Positions 11,641-22,511 of a DNA stretch of 64,000 nt are shown piece by piece (the first letter of the stretch is position 1; each line of letters starts with the position of its first letter). A model generated the notes under the pieces. It saw nothing but the letters and a program-made list of their open reading frames with translations. It was not told the origin of the DNA and did not search any database. The stretch is from NCBI GenBank assembly GCA_964019165.1, contig OZ025270.1, forward strand, positions 13,158,159-13,222,158, written 5' to 3'. Position numbers and translations under genes: made by a program. This stretch comes from Mastigias papua. Lineage: Eukaryota > Cnidaria > Scyphozoa > Rhizostomeae > Mastigiidae.

Positions 11641-11998
11641 AGACGGTGATGCTAGTGCGCTTTTCAAAAATAGTGACTCATTTCACAAAAAGAATTATAG
11701 ACCTATAACAGTATTACCGTCTGTCTCTAAAGTTTTTGAGAGACTCTTGGCTAATCAAATGTTACCTTTTGTGAACAAATTTCTCTCACCTAAAATTTGT
11801 GGCTATCGACAGGGGTACAACACCCTGCATGCTTTGCTGAAATTGGTGGACACTTGTAAGAAGGCCTTAGACAACAAAGGCTTTGTCGGAGCAGTCTTAA
11901 TGTACTTATCCAAGGCATTTGATTATCTCAACCACGACCTTTTGCTTGCTAAATTGAATGCATACGGCTTTAGTGCAAATGCCATACAAATGATGCAT

Positions 11999-12144
11999 TC
12001 ATATCACATATCACGTGTACCCGCATCTGGCTATAAATTTAGGTTCACCTTTCGGTCGCTATCCGACGTTTCATACTCTGACGAGTGTCGGACGAAAATA
12101 AGCTTTTCAGTATGGTTAAAACATGATACCGCTTTTTTGTGCTG
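11999..12144. mobile_element. 146-bp insertion with 11-bp target duplication
   Basis: The RT frame is interrupted between two copies of AAATGATGCAT (11988-11998 and 12145-12155). Removing one copy plus the insert restores continuity from MMHSY to LTDRRQ. An 11-bp duplication is longer than LTR or most DNA transposons give and suits a short SINE-like or target-primed insertion. No poly-A tail or clear Pol III boxes are visible. Confidence 0.65.
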
Positions 12145-12604
12145 AAATGATGCATAGCTATCTAACAGATAGAAGACAATGAGTTAAAGTAAATGGCTCA
12201 TTCAGCTCTTTGAAAAAAATTAAATTAGGCGTCCCCCAAGGATCTGTTCTAGGGCCTCTCTTGTTTAACATATTTATTAATGATATTTTTCTTTTGCTAA
12301 ATGAGACTGAAATCTGTAATTACGCAGACGATGCGGCTATTTATTGTTCTCACAAAGAGTTACAGGAGGTTACCCTAAGACTAGAGAAAGATACTGTTAA
12401 ACTAATTAAATGGTTTGCAGAAAACTTTATGAAGCTGAATGAAGAAAAATGCCACCTCCTTGTATTTGGTGAGAAAGACATAGAAATTTCAATAAATATT
12501 GCTACCTCTGTAATCATAGAGAGGAAAGAAGACAAATTGTTAGGCGTTCTAATAGACCAAAAACTGAATTTCAAGCAACATTTAAATACAGTTTGTAGGA
12601 AGGC

Positions 12605-12933
12605 TGTGGTGAATTGACTGATTCCCACAATATGTAATCGCGTTTACTGTGAGCTCTCGGTCAATCTCAATCACAGAATCCCAAGTCCCAAATTTACGGC
12701 AGAATAAACACACAAATATAGTATACCATTAAGCAATAGAACAACGAACATTAGATAAAATATGAAAAACCAGTGTATATGTGTAAGAAAATGAAAATGT
12801 CCCAAATACCGAGTCCCTTCTCTAGTTTGTTCTTCAGTCACGTCGCAATTCACAGATAGATCTCTCTCCGCCCATCTCCAGTCTAAAACTAAAGCTACTC
12901 CACAGCGTCCAGCAAAGCAATAAATCTCCCACA
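12605..12933 (+). mobile_element. Solo LTR, 329 bp
   Basis: Starts TGTGGTGAATTG, ends CTCCCACA, with inverted tips TGTGG/CCACA. It is flanked by 4-bp AGGC duplications (12601-12604, 12934-12937) and interrupts the family D LINE between CRKA and SQKLHAL. This looks like LTR-LTR recombination of a former LTR retrotransposon; the family cannot be assigned without an internal region. Confidence 0.8.
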
Positions 12934-13702
12934 AGGCAAGCCAGAAGCTTCATGCTCTTGCAAGGGCCTCAACTTATATGCCTAAAGAAAAAACTAGAAT
13001 GGTCATGAAAGCCTTTATAATGTCCCAGTTTAGCTACTGTCCGTTGATATGGATGTTTCACGATAGACGTGTTCACGCAAAAATTAACCATATTCGCGAA
13101 AGAGCACTGCGAATAGCATATCAAGATCAGACCTCTAGTTTTGAAGGACTGTTAATTACAGATAATTCAGTCTCCATTCATCAACGTAATCTGCAGTTGC
13201 TTGTCACAGAAATTTAACGAACAAGGATGAATCTAAATCCCCCCTTTATGAAGGAAGCTTTCTTGGAGAGAGTGATACACTATAGCTTAAGAGTTAATAC
13301 CAACATATACGCACATAAACCTAGGACTACAGCCTATGGATTAGAAAATGTAAGCTTCCTAGGGCAAAATCTTTGGAGAGACCTACCATTGCATATAAAG
13401 GAGTCCCTAACTGTAAAACATTTTTGAAAAGAAATTAAGTTTTGGAATTTTACTTGTAGCTGCAGATTATGTAAGAGTTATATTGTAAATCTAGGTTATA
13501 TTTAGTTCATTAACATGTTAATTGGTTTTAAATATTGCAATTTATTAAGTATTAATTATGGTTGGCATTAATTAGCACATAGCTATCAGTAGCTATCACC
13601 TACGCCAATCTTAAATAAAGAATTTACGGAAAGACGCTTTGTGCATGACTCATGTGATTTACTGCTATTTTTCGTTGTCTGCTAATGTTTTATATATAGG
13701 TT

Positions 13703-14127
13703 ATTTCGTAAATATTTATATGGGCGCTCTTGGCATGCTTGAGTCTTCATCTGATTCCTTGTTACACATGATGAAAGAGTTAGGCATCGACAACAGTACA
13801 CAAAAAGTAATCATTAAGAAGATCATGAACATTGCAGTGAGGTGCACGTACTATGTATTTTGCAGAAGAAACAAGGCGTGGACAAACCCTGAACTATTAA
13901 ACTTTTAATTTTGTCTTGTTTTTCCATCTTCTTTTTTTCAACCTTACTTCTTTCGTCTTTCTCTGTAGTATTTATTCGTCCTGTTATTGTATGTTACTTT
14001 AATATCATTGTTCTATTTTTTTTGTATACAGACATGCCAATTATACATTGCCTGTTAATTAGTGAGATGTATAGTTGTAACTTTTAAATTGTTGATGAAT
14101 GAAATGAAATTTAAAAATTATTATTAT
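13703..14127 (+). pseudogene. Family B LINE, very short 3' copy
   Basis: Encodes only the last ~65 residues (MGALGMLESSSDS to NKAWTNPELLNF, stop at 13908), the 3' UTR and an AAATTATTATTATG tail at 14110-14127. The next family B copy begins directly after the ATT run, giving a head-to-tail pair. Confidence 0.75.
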
Positions 14128-17100
14128 GTTGTTGTTGAGCAGTCGCGGAAGGTCGCACTGTACACAGCTCTCGTTCTACAGTTAATATTTTGGCCAATTA
14201 CAGGTATATTTTGACATGTACTTTTGCTATTATATTTACTAATACGTCGGTTACGTAGGACAATGCTTCGCTTTCGCTTGTTTTGGATTTTGGCTATGTT
14301 CATAGTGTGCTCGTTTTGCAGCAAGGATTTTCAGTCATTAGGTCGTCACAGTTGGCGTTGTAAGAAGAGACAGTCTAATAGCAGTTTACCGAATGGACCA
14401 GCTATTCCAACGCCAGATCATGATTCGAACCAAGTCTGCCAACGGAATGTGGTCAGGTGTAGCTGCGGGAAGGAGTGCAAGGGGGGTGAAGGGACTGAAA
14501 ATGCAACAACGACGCTGCCGAGTAATCGAGAAAATTGACGAGGATCAACGGTCAGAATTTAAATTTTTGAATGATGACGTAAACACCGAATCCACCAATG
14601 AGCAAATGATTGATATTGACCAGCTCGCAAACGTCCGTATAAAACCCGGAGTAAGGTTGCCAAGATCGCAAGATGAATGGACCGCTGCAAACGATTTCTT
14701 CAAAACAGTTTTTGGAAATGTTCATTCAAATCAAACTTCAATGGACTCTACGATCGAATTTATGAACAGTACAAATTATGATTATTTTGCAAATCTTTAT
14801 GGCACCGTTAATTTTACTAACCATGCTAATACTTTCTGTACTAAGTATAAGCACCTAACTACTAAATCGTTAAAGCACACATTAAGCAACTTAAGATGAG
14901 TGATGCCCCTTTCGAAGAAATCAAATACGTATCTCATATGCTGCGCTCAAAGCTGAGAAACCAAGATCTTTCCCACCCTTCCACCAACACTGTCAATCAA
15001 GATCGGTATGTATCTAAAAACTTCTGGGGATTTGTTAAAAATGTAATTGAAAAGGGTTCTGCAGTGCTGCCTTCTTTAACACGTGATCATTGCACTCAAC
15101 TCTTTATCAACATGCTTTCTGTCATCCTTCCTTACAAGAAATTTACCATACCATAATGGATTCCTTCATTCAGCTAACCTTCTTTTTCTTTCGATCAATC
15201 ACCTCCCTCTTATGCCAAAGTCACTCAAATTATTCGTAGAATTAAGTCTTCTGTTTCACCTTGTCCATTGGATAAGATCTCCATTATCTGTTTCAAGAGA
15301 TGCCCACATCTCAGGACAGTTTTGACGGAGATTATCCGCATTATGTGGGAATCTGGACGGGTGCTATCTGACTGGAAAAAAGCTTGTACCGTTCTGGTGC
15401 ACAAAAAAGGTATTAGCCATGATCCTGCAAACTTCCGACCTATCACTCTCGAAGCTGTTCCTCTTAAAGTCTTCACTTCATGTCTACGTGATTCTATGTT
15501 CTCCTTTCTTAGTAAAAATAAATTCATTGATTCGGAAATTCAAAAAAGGTTTACTCCAAAAATCTCAGGGGCACTCGAGCACACTTCCATGATGGCATCC
15601 ATCATTGATAAAGCACGAATAAAACAACGCTCAGTAGTCATAACTCTCTTAGACCTGACAAATGCTTTTGGAGAAGTACACCACAATCTCATCAAAGCGG
15701 TTCTTAATCATCACTATGTACCACCGACTATACAAGCTTTAATATCTAATCTTTACGACAATTTTCAGACTTCCATCATTACCGATAACTTTATCTCCCC
15801 TGCTATTCCAGTTGGCCGAGGCTTCCTTCAGGGGGACTGCCTCAGCCCCCTGCTTCTCAACATGTGCTTCAATACATTTATTCAATTTATCAAGCAAGAG
15901 AAGCACAAACAACTCGGTTTCTCTACTCATGATGCAACTGATCGTCTCTTTAAGCCTATCCACTGGTTCCAACTTGCAGATGATGCAGCGGTCGTTACAA
16001 CTGACAAACGTGAAAATCAGCTCCTGCTTCACCAAATGGTGCCAATGGGCGAATATGATAATAAGGGTTGATAAATGCATCACTTTTGGAATCAAGAAAT
16101 TTTCCTCCCGCTCTTTACAATTTCAGCTTAAACTTTTCATCAACACTAAACTTTTGCCAGTTGTTAAAAATGGCGAATCTTTTAAATATTTTGGCCGCTA
16201 CTTCAATTTTGAAATGAACAATGATAAACACAAAACCCATCTTGAATCGTCTCTTCGCGACATGCTGAAACAAATCGACTCGCTACGTATCCTTCCCAGC
16301 AACAGGCTTCTCCTCTATCACCTCTACATCCTTTCTAAGCTATCCTGGCATCTAACTGTTGCTGATCTTTCCAAGACTTGGGTCATTGAAAATCTTGATA
16401 ATGTTGTGATAAGATTCATTAGACAATGGTTGGATCTTCCAATTAGCGCCACCCTCAGCGGCATTAGTCTTCCTCAAAACCAATGTGGCTTGAATCTCCT
16501 TCCTCCTTCTGTCAAATTCCAGCAATGTCAGACTGTCCTACAGACTGCCTTGAAATCATCATCAAACGATGCAATAAAATCCCTTTGAAGAAGTACCAGC
16601 TACGGAATGAACATACAATATGATGCATACCGAAACACTAAGCAAGTTCTAAAGGCAGCACGCCAGAACCATACTGACAAGCTTCAATCTAACTTAACCT
16701 CACAAGGCTTTATCATTATTTTCCTCCTCAATCATTCGTTGAAAGCTATAAATTCTCTCTGGTCTTCTGCTCAAAGTAAACTACCTAAAAATATTTTCAA
16801 CTTTACTGTCAGGCATCTTAACAACACACTCGCAACTCACAAAATCTCACGCTGTGGAATCTCTCACAAACGTCTGACTACTCCTTTTGTTTCCAGTCAG
16901 AGTCTCTTCTCCATGTTGCCGCAGGCTGTAAAACTTATCTCAACGAAGGCCGCTTCCTATGGAGACATGACTCTGCGCTTAACTTCCTTGCCTCATCATT
17001 GCAATGTTTGAATCACTGTACTTTTTATGTTGACCTCCCTCAATATCTTTCCCCTTCTCTTATCACTGGCGATGATCTACGTCCTGACATGCTTATCTCC

Positions 17101-17625
17101 ACTTCTTGTAATACTCTGTACGTAATTGAATTGAGCGTCGGCTTTGAGACGAACCTTAAGAATATTGCTAATAGGAAATTTACCAAATATCGTTACCTTC
17201 TAAATGACCTATCTCCGAAATACCGTCACGTCAAATTTGTGAACTTGTCCATAAGTTCCGTTGGAATCTTTGGAAAATCTTGCGATTCGTTTATTCAGAT
17301 GTGTAACGATCTAACTACTAACACAGGGCACACTAACTTCATAATTACTAAATTAACTAGTATAATAATTCGCACAACTTATTACATATTCTGCATGCGC
17401 AACAGGCCCTGGACTAACCCGGAACTTCTTTCTTATTAACAGATTTCTTTCCTCCGTTAGCTTGTTAATATATATAGTATCTTTTTTCTTTCCTTTTTTC
17501 TATTTTTTTGTACATTATCTGTAATTGGGCCAGCCAAGTACAAATTACCTATCATTAGAGAGATTTGTATTTGTATATTTAGTTTATATATGTCAAAGTT
17601 TTAAAAAAATTATTATTATTAAAGG
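14128..17625 (+). pseudogene. Family B LINE, near full length, multiple frameshifts
   Basis: Begins GTTGTTGAGCAG right after (ATT)n, matching the 5' end of the copy at 35275. Domain order: N-terminal zinc fingers (CSFCSKDFQSLGRHSWRCK at ~14310-14365, CSCGKECKGG at ~14460); linker; RT across 15268-16071 with LDLTNAFGEVHHN, GRGFLQGDCLSP and HWFQLADDAAV; thumb (to 16588); C-terminal endonuclease with RPD at ~17080 and LYVIELSVGFETN (~17118), ending NKPW-like NRPWTNPELLSY at 17439. The knuckle region near 16860 is degraded. At least six frame breaks leave it dead. The tail is TTTTAAAAAAATTATTATTA at ~17600-17620. Confidence 0.85.
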
Positions 17626-17674
17626 TATAATCTATAGCAAAATTTCATCAGAAAAAGCATAAGGATTCTTCTTA

Positions 17675-18842
17675 AGTTCCTTTTACACGATACCGGATTA
17701 CTCCCGTATCGGATTAATTTTCATATCGGACAGGGCTTGCATTTACACGGAGCTGCATTTATCCGGTACGTTTCGTACCACTTTTGTGGAGCGAAATCAC
17801 TCCGCTTTGAACGTGATGCGAAAAGTGATCCGATACGTCCCATACCACATTCCACCTCGTGTAAACGGGTGAATCCGATACGCATTCGCCCTGGAACCTC
17901 GTTCTGAACTTTAAGAGAGTCACCCATTGAACTACATATAGTCAATAGTCTAACGTGGAAGTGCCAAATTGAGAATATAAAAGCGAAAGTTTCTCGCGCA
18001 ATAGGCATTTCAAAATATTGTAAAAACTTTGTATCAATGGAAACCTTGAAGGAAATTTATCATAGTATTGTAGAACCACATCTAAACTATTGCTGCTCCG
18101 TTTGGGGCAGTAGTGGTATTACGAGAATTGAGTCTCTACAAAAGCTGCAAAACAGGGCTGCCCGAATCATTACGGGTAGCTCTTATGACGCACCTTCTGA
18201 GCCCTTACGCAAAGATCTTGGCTGGCTGTCCGTCAAAGAAATGATTGTGAAAGAGACATCTACAATGATGTATAAATCTCTAAACGATCTTGCACCAAAG
18301 TACCATAGTGATCTATTCGTTAGGCTATCTGATTTCCACATACTAGAGCTAAGAAACACTAAAAGTAATCTTGCAGTACCGTTAATGCGAACAGTAAGTG
18401 GCCAAAAGGCATTCTCTTACCGTGGTACAAAGTTTGGAACAAGCTTAACAACATTGTCAAAGAGGCCCCCTCGGTTTACTCTTTTAAATCAAAGTTGAGA
18501 CAGTTGGGGTACGAAAATCTTTAATTTTGTAGTTGCTTATTGTCGTCAGTTGTATATATTTTTATCTAACTTATTTATAATAGTTTATTAGGTACTTTAA
18601 TTTTGACAGGGCCAAATTGTAAAACAATATACTTATTGAATTTGTACCCTGTATAAACTGTATAAATATATATATATATATGAAAAATACATATAAAGTT
18701 CAATAGAATCTCCCAACATAAGAATTGACCACGCAGAGATGTGTGAACAAAAGAAGTATGCTGTGCAGTGAATAACGGAGCGTAGTCGTGTAAACTGTCT
18801 GGAACGGTATGAAAAATAATCCGATATTGTGTAAACACAGCC
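17675..18842. mobile_element. PIF/Harbinger-type non-autonomous element with LINE insert
   Basis: The ends AGTTCCTTTTACACGATACC and (reverse complement of right end) GGCTGTGTTTACACAATATC match each other and the Harbinger element at 45277. Flanking TTA at 17672-17674 and 18843-18845 is the PIF/Harbinger target duplication. Further copies of the terminal motif lie inside (near 17850-17880). No transposase is present; a family A LINE fragment fills the right half. Confidence 0.7.
17956..18680 (+). pseudogene. Family A-like LINE, 3' fragment
   Basis: Coding from WKCQIEN at 17956 through HLNYCCSVWGSSGITRIESL and LQNRAARIITGSSYD to 18498. This is the C-terminal region after the RT thumb shared by all family A copies. 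It has no start codon of its own; it is a 5' truncation. The 3' UTR ends near a TATATA run at 18665-18680 without the GGAGGG hairpin, so it is a diverged subfamily. Confidence 0.75.
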
Positions 18843-18845
18843 TTA

Positions 18846-19228
18846 ATCTTATACCAGATTTTCATTAGAAATTTTTTCAAAAAAGTACGAGGATTTCAAA
18901 ACTGTCGGGATGTCGGGAGATGACCTCTGAAACCGGGAGCCTCCCGGTCATACCGGGAGGGTTGGAACATATGTCAACCAGTCATTTTAGCTCCACCTGC
19001 AAGCTGCATCTCTAGTTTACACTTTGCATCCCCACAGTCAACAGATGCTCTAGCGCTGGAATGGAGAACTTTGTGCACATGCACAGGATACCCAATGCTA
19101 CCTTTAGGATTTTTGCGCACCATGTATAAACCGCGCTCTAGATCATAACATACAGCCGCTATTATCATACTGTTTTGTGCATTGACTTGCCACATTTACT
19201 ACACTAGCCACTCGGCTTAGCAGAACGC
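18846..19228. other. No recognised feature
   Basis: A GC-richer patch at 18900-18965 contains repeated CCGGGAG/CTCCCGG words. The minus-strand frame 18974-19195 (73 codons) has no domain I recognise. Next to it begins the (ATT)n tail of the family A element. Confidence 0.3.
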
Positions 19229-19263
<35 letters not shown>

Positions 19264-19272
19264 AATGTTTAG

Positions 19273-19317
19273 GGAGGGTAGCCCTTCAGCCGTAGCTGCT
19301 TTTCAAGGGGCCCTCCA
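19273..19317 (-). other. 3'-terminal hairpin of family A LINE RNA
   Basis: On the minus strand: GGAGGGCCCCTT ... CAGC-TACG-GCTG ... AAGGG ... CCCTCC. This gives an outer GGAGGG/CCCTCC stem, a middle CCCTT/AAGGG stem and an inner tetraloop stem. Equivalent hairpins sit at the 3' ends of the copies at 24756, 29673, 31729, 55260 and (decayed) 5276. Probably the template feature recognised by the cognate RT; that role is inferred. Confidence 0.65.
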
Positions 19318-19499
19318 TCTAAATATACTACAAAATAGGAATAAAATCCTACATAACTTAAGTACAATAAGTAAAATCCTACATAACTTTCTTAATTACA
19401 ATAAGTACATATAATGTTCTATTTGAAAAATTAAAAATACTAGTTAGAGGAAAAAAAATAGAATAAAATAAAGGAGATGACTGAAATGACATAAAGTGA

Positions 19500-22400
19500 C
19501 TATAACAACGTCTTGAAGGAGATCAGGCTAGAGGCTCGCTTTGATGGATCTTGGAGACCATTCCAAAGTTTAGCACCCCTATACGAAAAGCTTTTCTGGC
19601 CAGTCGAGGTGTTCCTCTTTGGCAGCGTAAGATCAGTGTCCGTACTCCTTAGGTTGTATGAGGGATTGGTGGAGTTTGCCACAAACAGGTCTGAGAGGTA
19701 TTGTGGGGTGAGCCGATTTAATGATTTGAATACCATAACTCGCGATTCAAACTGTATCATATCATTAATCGTTTTCCAACCCAAACTTTCTATTAATGGT
19801 TTACTAGGGGCATCGTAATTGCTACCGGTGATGATTCGGGCAGCTCGATTTTGAAGTTTCTGTAGCTGGTGGATTTCGGCTGCACCACACACACCCCACA
19901 CAGAACAGCAGTACCGGAAGCTAGGATCAATGACACTGGTGTAGAGATTTTTAAGCGCATGGAAAGGAAGATATCTTTTTGCATATTTTAACATACCAAG
20001 AGATCGTGAAATTTTTTTAGATGTTTCCTGAATATGCTTCTTCCAGTCAAGAGAATTATCAATGTGAACTCCTAGATACTTGGCGTTTTGAACAGCTCCT
20101 AGGGTTTCATTGCGCATTTGCAGACAAAGTTGTTCATTTTTCTTTTCTAATGCAGCTTGCTTGTGCTTTGTTGAAATGGTCATTGACTGCGTTTTAGCTA
20201 CGTTCAGGGACAGTATATTACCACTGAGCCATGAATCCAAAGCTTCAAGGTCCTTGTTTAATCCCTCATTTAGCTTAGCAACGCTATCAGCTTGGAAGCT
20301 TATACAAGTGTCATCAGCGTACATATAAACTTTAGCATTATCGATGACCATAGGGAGATCATTGATGTAGATTGAAAATAGCAGGGGTCCAAGACATGAA
20401 CCCTGAGGTACTCCTAGGCTTATACTTTGGACTCTGGAGTCGCAGCCGTTGACTCTTGTGAACTGAGTGCGCTTTGACAGGTATGACTTAAACCACTCTA
20501 GCTCGTGGCCCTGAACACCATAGTGTGCGAGCTTTTGAAGAAGAATTCCGTGATCAACTGTGTCAAAGGCTTTCTTTAAGTCTACGAATACGACCCCTGC
20601 ATATTTTCCAGCATCTACACCATTTAGCCAATCATCAGTACATTTTAACAGAGCTGTTGTTGTAGAATGATGGGCCCTAAAACCAGATTGACAGGATGCT
20701 ATGAGGCCATTAGTGCTCATATGTTCATATAGCTGGTTGTAAACTAACTTTTCAAAGAGCCGCGATATTACAGGGAGAACTGATATTGGTCTATAATTCG
20801 ATTTTGCGTTTTTATCTCCTTCTTTAAAAATGGGAGTGACTCTTGCAATCTTCCATTGGGCAGGGAAGACACATTTTAGTATTGATTTATTAAAGATGCA
20901 GCATAGTGACTTGGTAATGAATGGCAGGGAAATTTTTAAAAAGTAGCTAGAGATATTGTCATTTCCAGAGCCCTTTGATGTCTTTATCTTGCATATGGCA
21001 TCTCTAATATGTGTGCACTCGACCTCTTTAAATTCAAAACAGACGGCAGTTTGATTTACAGTGTATTTGCCCGTCAGGAGAGGGTTTGAAGATTTCTCAA
21101 CATTTTTTGCAAGATCTTCTCCCACTGAACAAAAATAATTATTCATCGTATTGGATATTTCCCTCTTCTCTCTGATTTCAATATCCCCATCTTTAATGTA
21201 AGTGATATTTGTGGATTTACTGCATTTATTTAAAAGCTTGCTAGTTATTTTCCAGCATTCTTTCATATTACCTTTATTTTCACTGATCTTATCCACAAAA
21301 TACTGCTGCTTTAGCAAAATATTAAGGCTATTCACCCTATTCCGAACTTTCCTATAGTCTTCCATAAGAGAGGAAGATTTATTTTTAACTGCGGCTTTTT
21401 TTAGTTTATCTCTTGACTTCATAAGCAGTTTTATCTCCGTGTTTATCCATGGAGAGTTCCGATCAGAAACTCTCATTTCTCTTGTGGGAGCATGCTTATC
21501 TATCACTGCAGAGAAGAGGGATGACCATTTCTCAACCATGACATTAACGTCATCAGTCTTATTAACAACCAGCTCCCAATCGATACTAGAGATATCAGCC
21601 AAAAATGCACTTTCGTTAAAATGCTTCATGTTTCTAGTTACAACCATCTTGTGCCCGCCAAGTCCGGCATTTATTTTGCGTTTACAAAAGACCATGTAGT
21701 GGTCACTCATTGATACTTTATGCACTCCTGACTCTAGTATGTTATCGATACAGGATGTAGATATATGATCGATTAGAGTTGATGTAGTGAGCGTTACCCT
21801 AGTTGGCTCGTTTATAATCTGCTTTAGACTGAATAGATCATACAGATTACTAATATGCCTAGAATTTTCAGAGAGAGACAGGCAGGCTATTTCTTGGGAT
21901 AGATCACAGTTAGTATCTCCCATAAGTATCATCTCTTTACCTTCCTTATCAAGGTATGATAGAACTTTTTCAGCTTTGCTAAATATAGCAACCGGGCTGT
22001 TTGGTGGTCTATACCACGTTAAAACCAAGAACGGCCTGCATTTTGGTGGTTGAACTTCAATGCAGAGTAATTCCAGATCTTCCAGTGGTACGTCTTTCCT
22101 ATGAATAAATGTAATAGTATTTCTGACATATATTGAGATACCCCCGCCGAATCTCGATCTATCAAGACGCTGTTGACTATATCCAGAGATATGAGTAATC
22201 TGCTGATCAATTGAACTATCTAGTTTAGTCTCATTTAAGGCTAATATATCGATTTTCATGTCATGCAAGAGCACTTTTATTTCATCTAGGTGGCTTCTAA
22301 GACCATTTATATTAAGGGACGCCATTTTTAGGCCTTTTCTAGATACTGTGCGCTGATGACACTTGCTTTCGATTTCACAGCCGTGGGTAGCAAGCCTTGG

Positions 22401-22511
22401 AGTACTAACATCAGCCTTCTCTCCTCTAACTTGCTCATCACCCACGTATTGCACGAATGCTAAGATTTTTCGAAAATATACTATTTCCCTCTGGGGTGAG
22501 ATGCATACCAC
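19500..22511 (-). CDS. Family A LINE ORF2: AP endonuclease + reverse transcriptase
   Basis: The frame is 1003 codons. A likelier start is Met63 (22325), just before the endonuclease motif ASLNINGLRSHLDEIK. Endonuclease residues visible: NING, LNETKLD, GGGISIYVR, TWYRPPN, MGDTNCDLS and SDHYMV (residues ~63-270). RT (residues ~510-770): NYRPISVLPVISRLFEKLVY, FVDLKKAFDTVDHGIL, GVPQGSCLGPLLFSIYINDL and the catalytic YADDT. The C-terminus (FRYCCSVWGV, LQNRAARIITGSNYDAPSKP) is typical of CR1/Jockey-group proteins. It nicks target DNA and reverse-transcribes its own RNA. It overlaps ORF1 by 74 nt; ORF1 ends at TGATGA, so reinitiation is plausible. No stop or frameshift seen. Confidence 0.9.
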   Translation of the reverse strand: MVCISPQREIVYFRKILAFVQYVGDEQVRGEKADVSTPRLATHGCEIESKCHQRTVSRKGLKMASLNINGLRSHLDEIKVLLHDMKIDILALNETKLDSSIDQQITHISGYSQQRLDRSRFGGGISIYVRNTITFIHRKDVPLEDLELLCIEVQPPKCRPFLVLTWYRPPNSPVAIFSKAEKVLSYLDKEGKEMILMGDTNCDLSQEIACLSLSENSRHISNLYDLFSLKQIINEPTRVTLTTSTLIDHISTSCIDNILESGVHKVSMSDHYMVFCKRKINAGLGGHKMVVTRNMKHFNESAFLADISSIDWELVVNKTDDVNVMVEKWSSLFSAVIDKHAPTREMRVSDRNSPWINTEIKLLMKSRDKLKKAAVKNKSSSLMEDYRKVRNRVNSLNILLKQQYFVDKISENKGNMKECWKITSKLLNKCSKSTNITYIKDGDIEIREKREISNTMNNYFCSVGEDLAKNVEKSSNPLLTGKYTVNQTAVCFEFKEVECTHIRDAICKIKTSKGSGNDNISSYFLKISLPFITKSLCCIFNKSILKCVFPAQWKIARVTPIFKEGDKNAKSNYRPISVLPVISRLFEKLVYNQLYEHMSTNGLIASCQSGFRAHHSTTTALLKCTDDWLNGVDAGKYAGVVFVDLKKAFDTVDHGILLQKLAHYGVQGHELEWFKSYLSKRTQFTRVNGCDSRVQSISLGVPQGSCLGPLLFSIYINDLPMVIDNAKVYMYADDTCISFQADSVAKLNEGLNKDLEALDSWLSGNILSLNVAKTQSMTISTKHKQAALEKKNEQLCLQMRNETLGAVQNAKYLGVHIDNSLDWKKHIQETSKKISRSLGMLKYAKRYLPFHALKNLYTSVIDPSFRYCCSVWGVCGAAEIHQLQKLQNRAARIITGSNYDAPSKPLIESLGWKTINDMIQFESRVMVFKSLNRLTPQYLSDLFVANSTNPSYNLRSTDTDLTLPKRNTSTGQKSFSYRGAKLWNGLQDPSKRASSLISFKTLL

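Larger units (their letters stand above)
11645..13620 (+). pseudogene. Family D non-LTR retrotransposon, 5'-truncated and broken
   Basis: Reverse-transcriptase blocks in order: KNYRPITVLPSVSKVFERLL (~11690-11750), GAVLMYLSKAFDYLNHDLLL (~11890-11950), LGVPQGSVLGPLLFNIFIND (12220-12290), NYADDAAIY (~12318-12345), LLGVLIDQKLNFKQH (~12540) and, after an insertion, CPLIWMFHDRR (~13040). The LSKAFD site has YLSKAFD where DLSKAFD is usual. Two insertions (11999-12144 and 12605-12933) and frame breaks near 13217 inactivate it. The 3' end is AAATAAAGAATTTA near 13620. The clade is apurinic-endonuclease type by RT resemblance only, since the endonuclease is missing. Confidence 0.8.
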
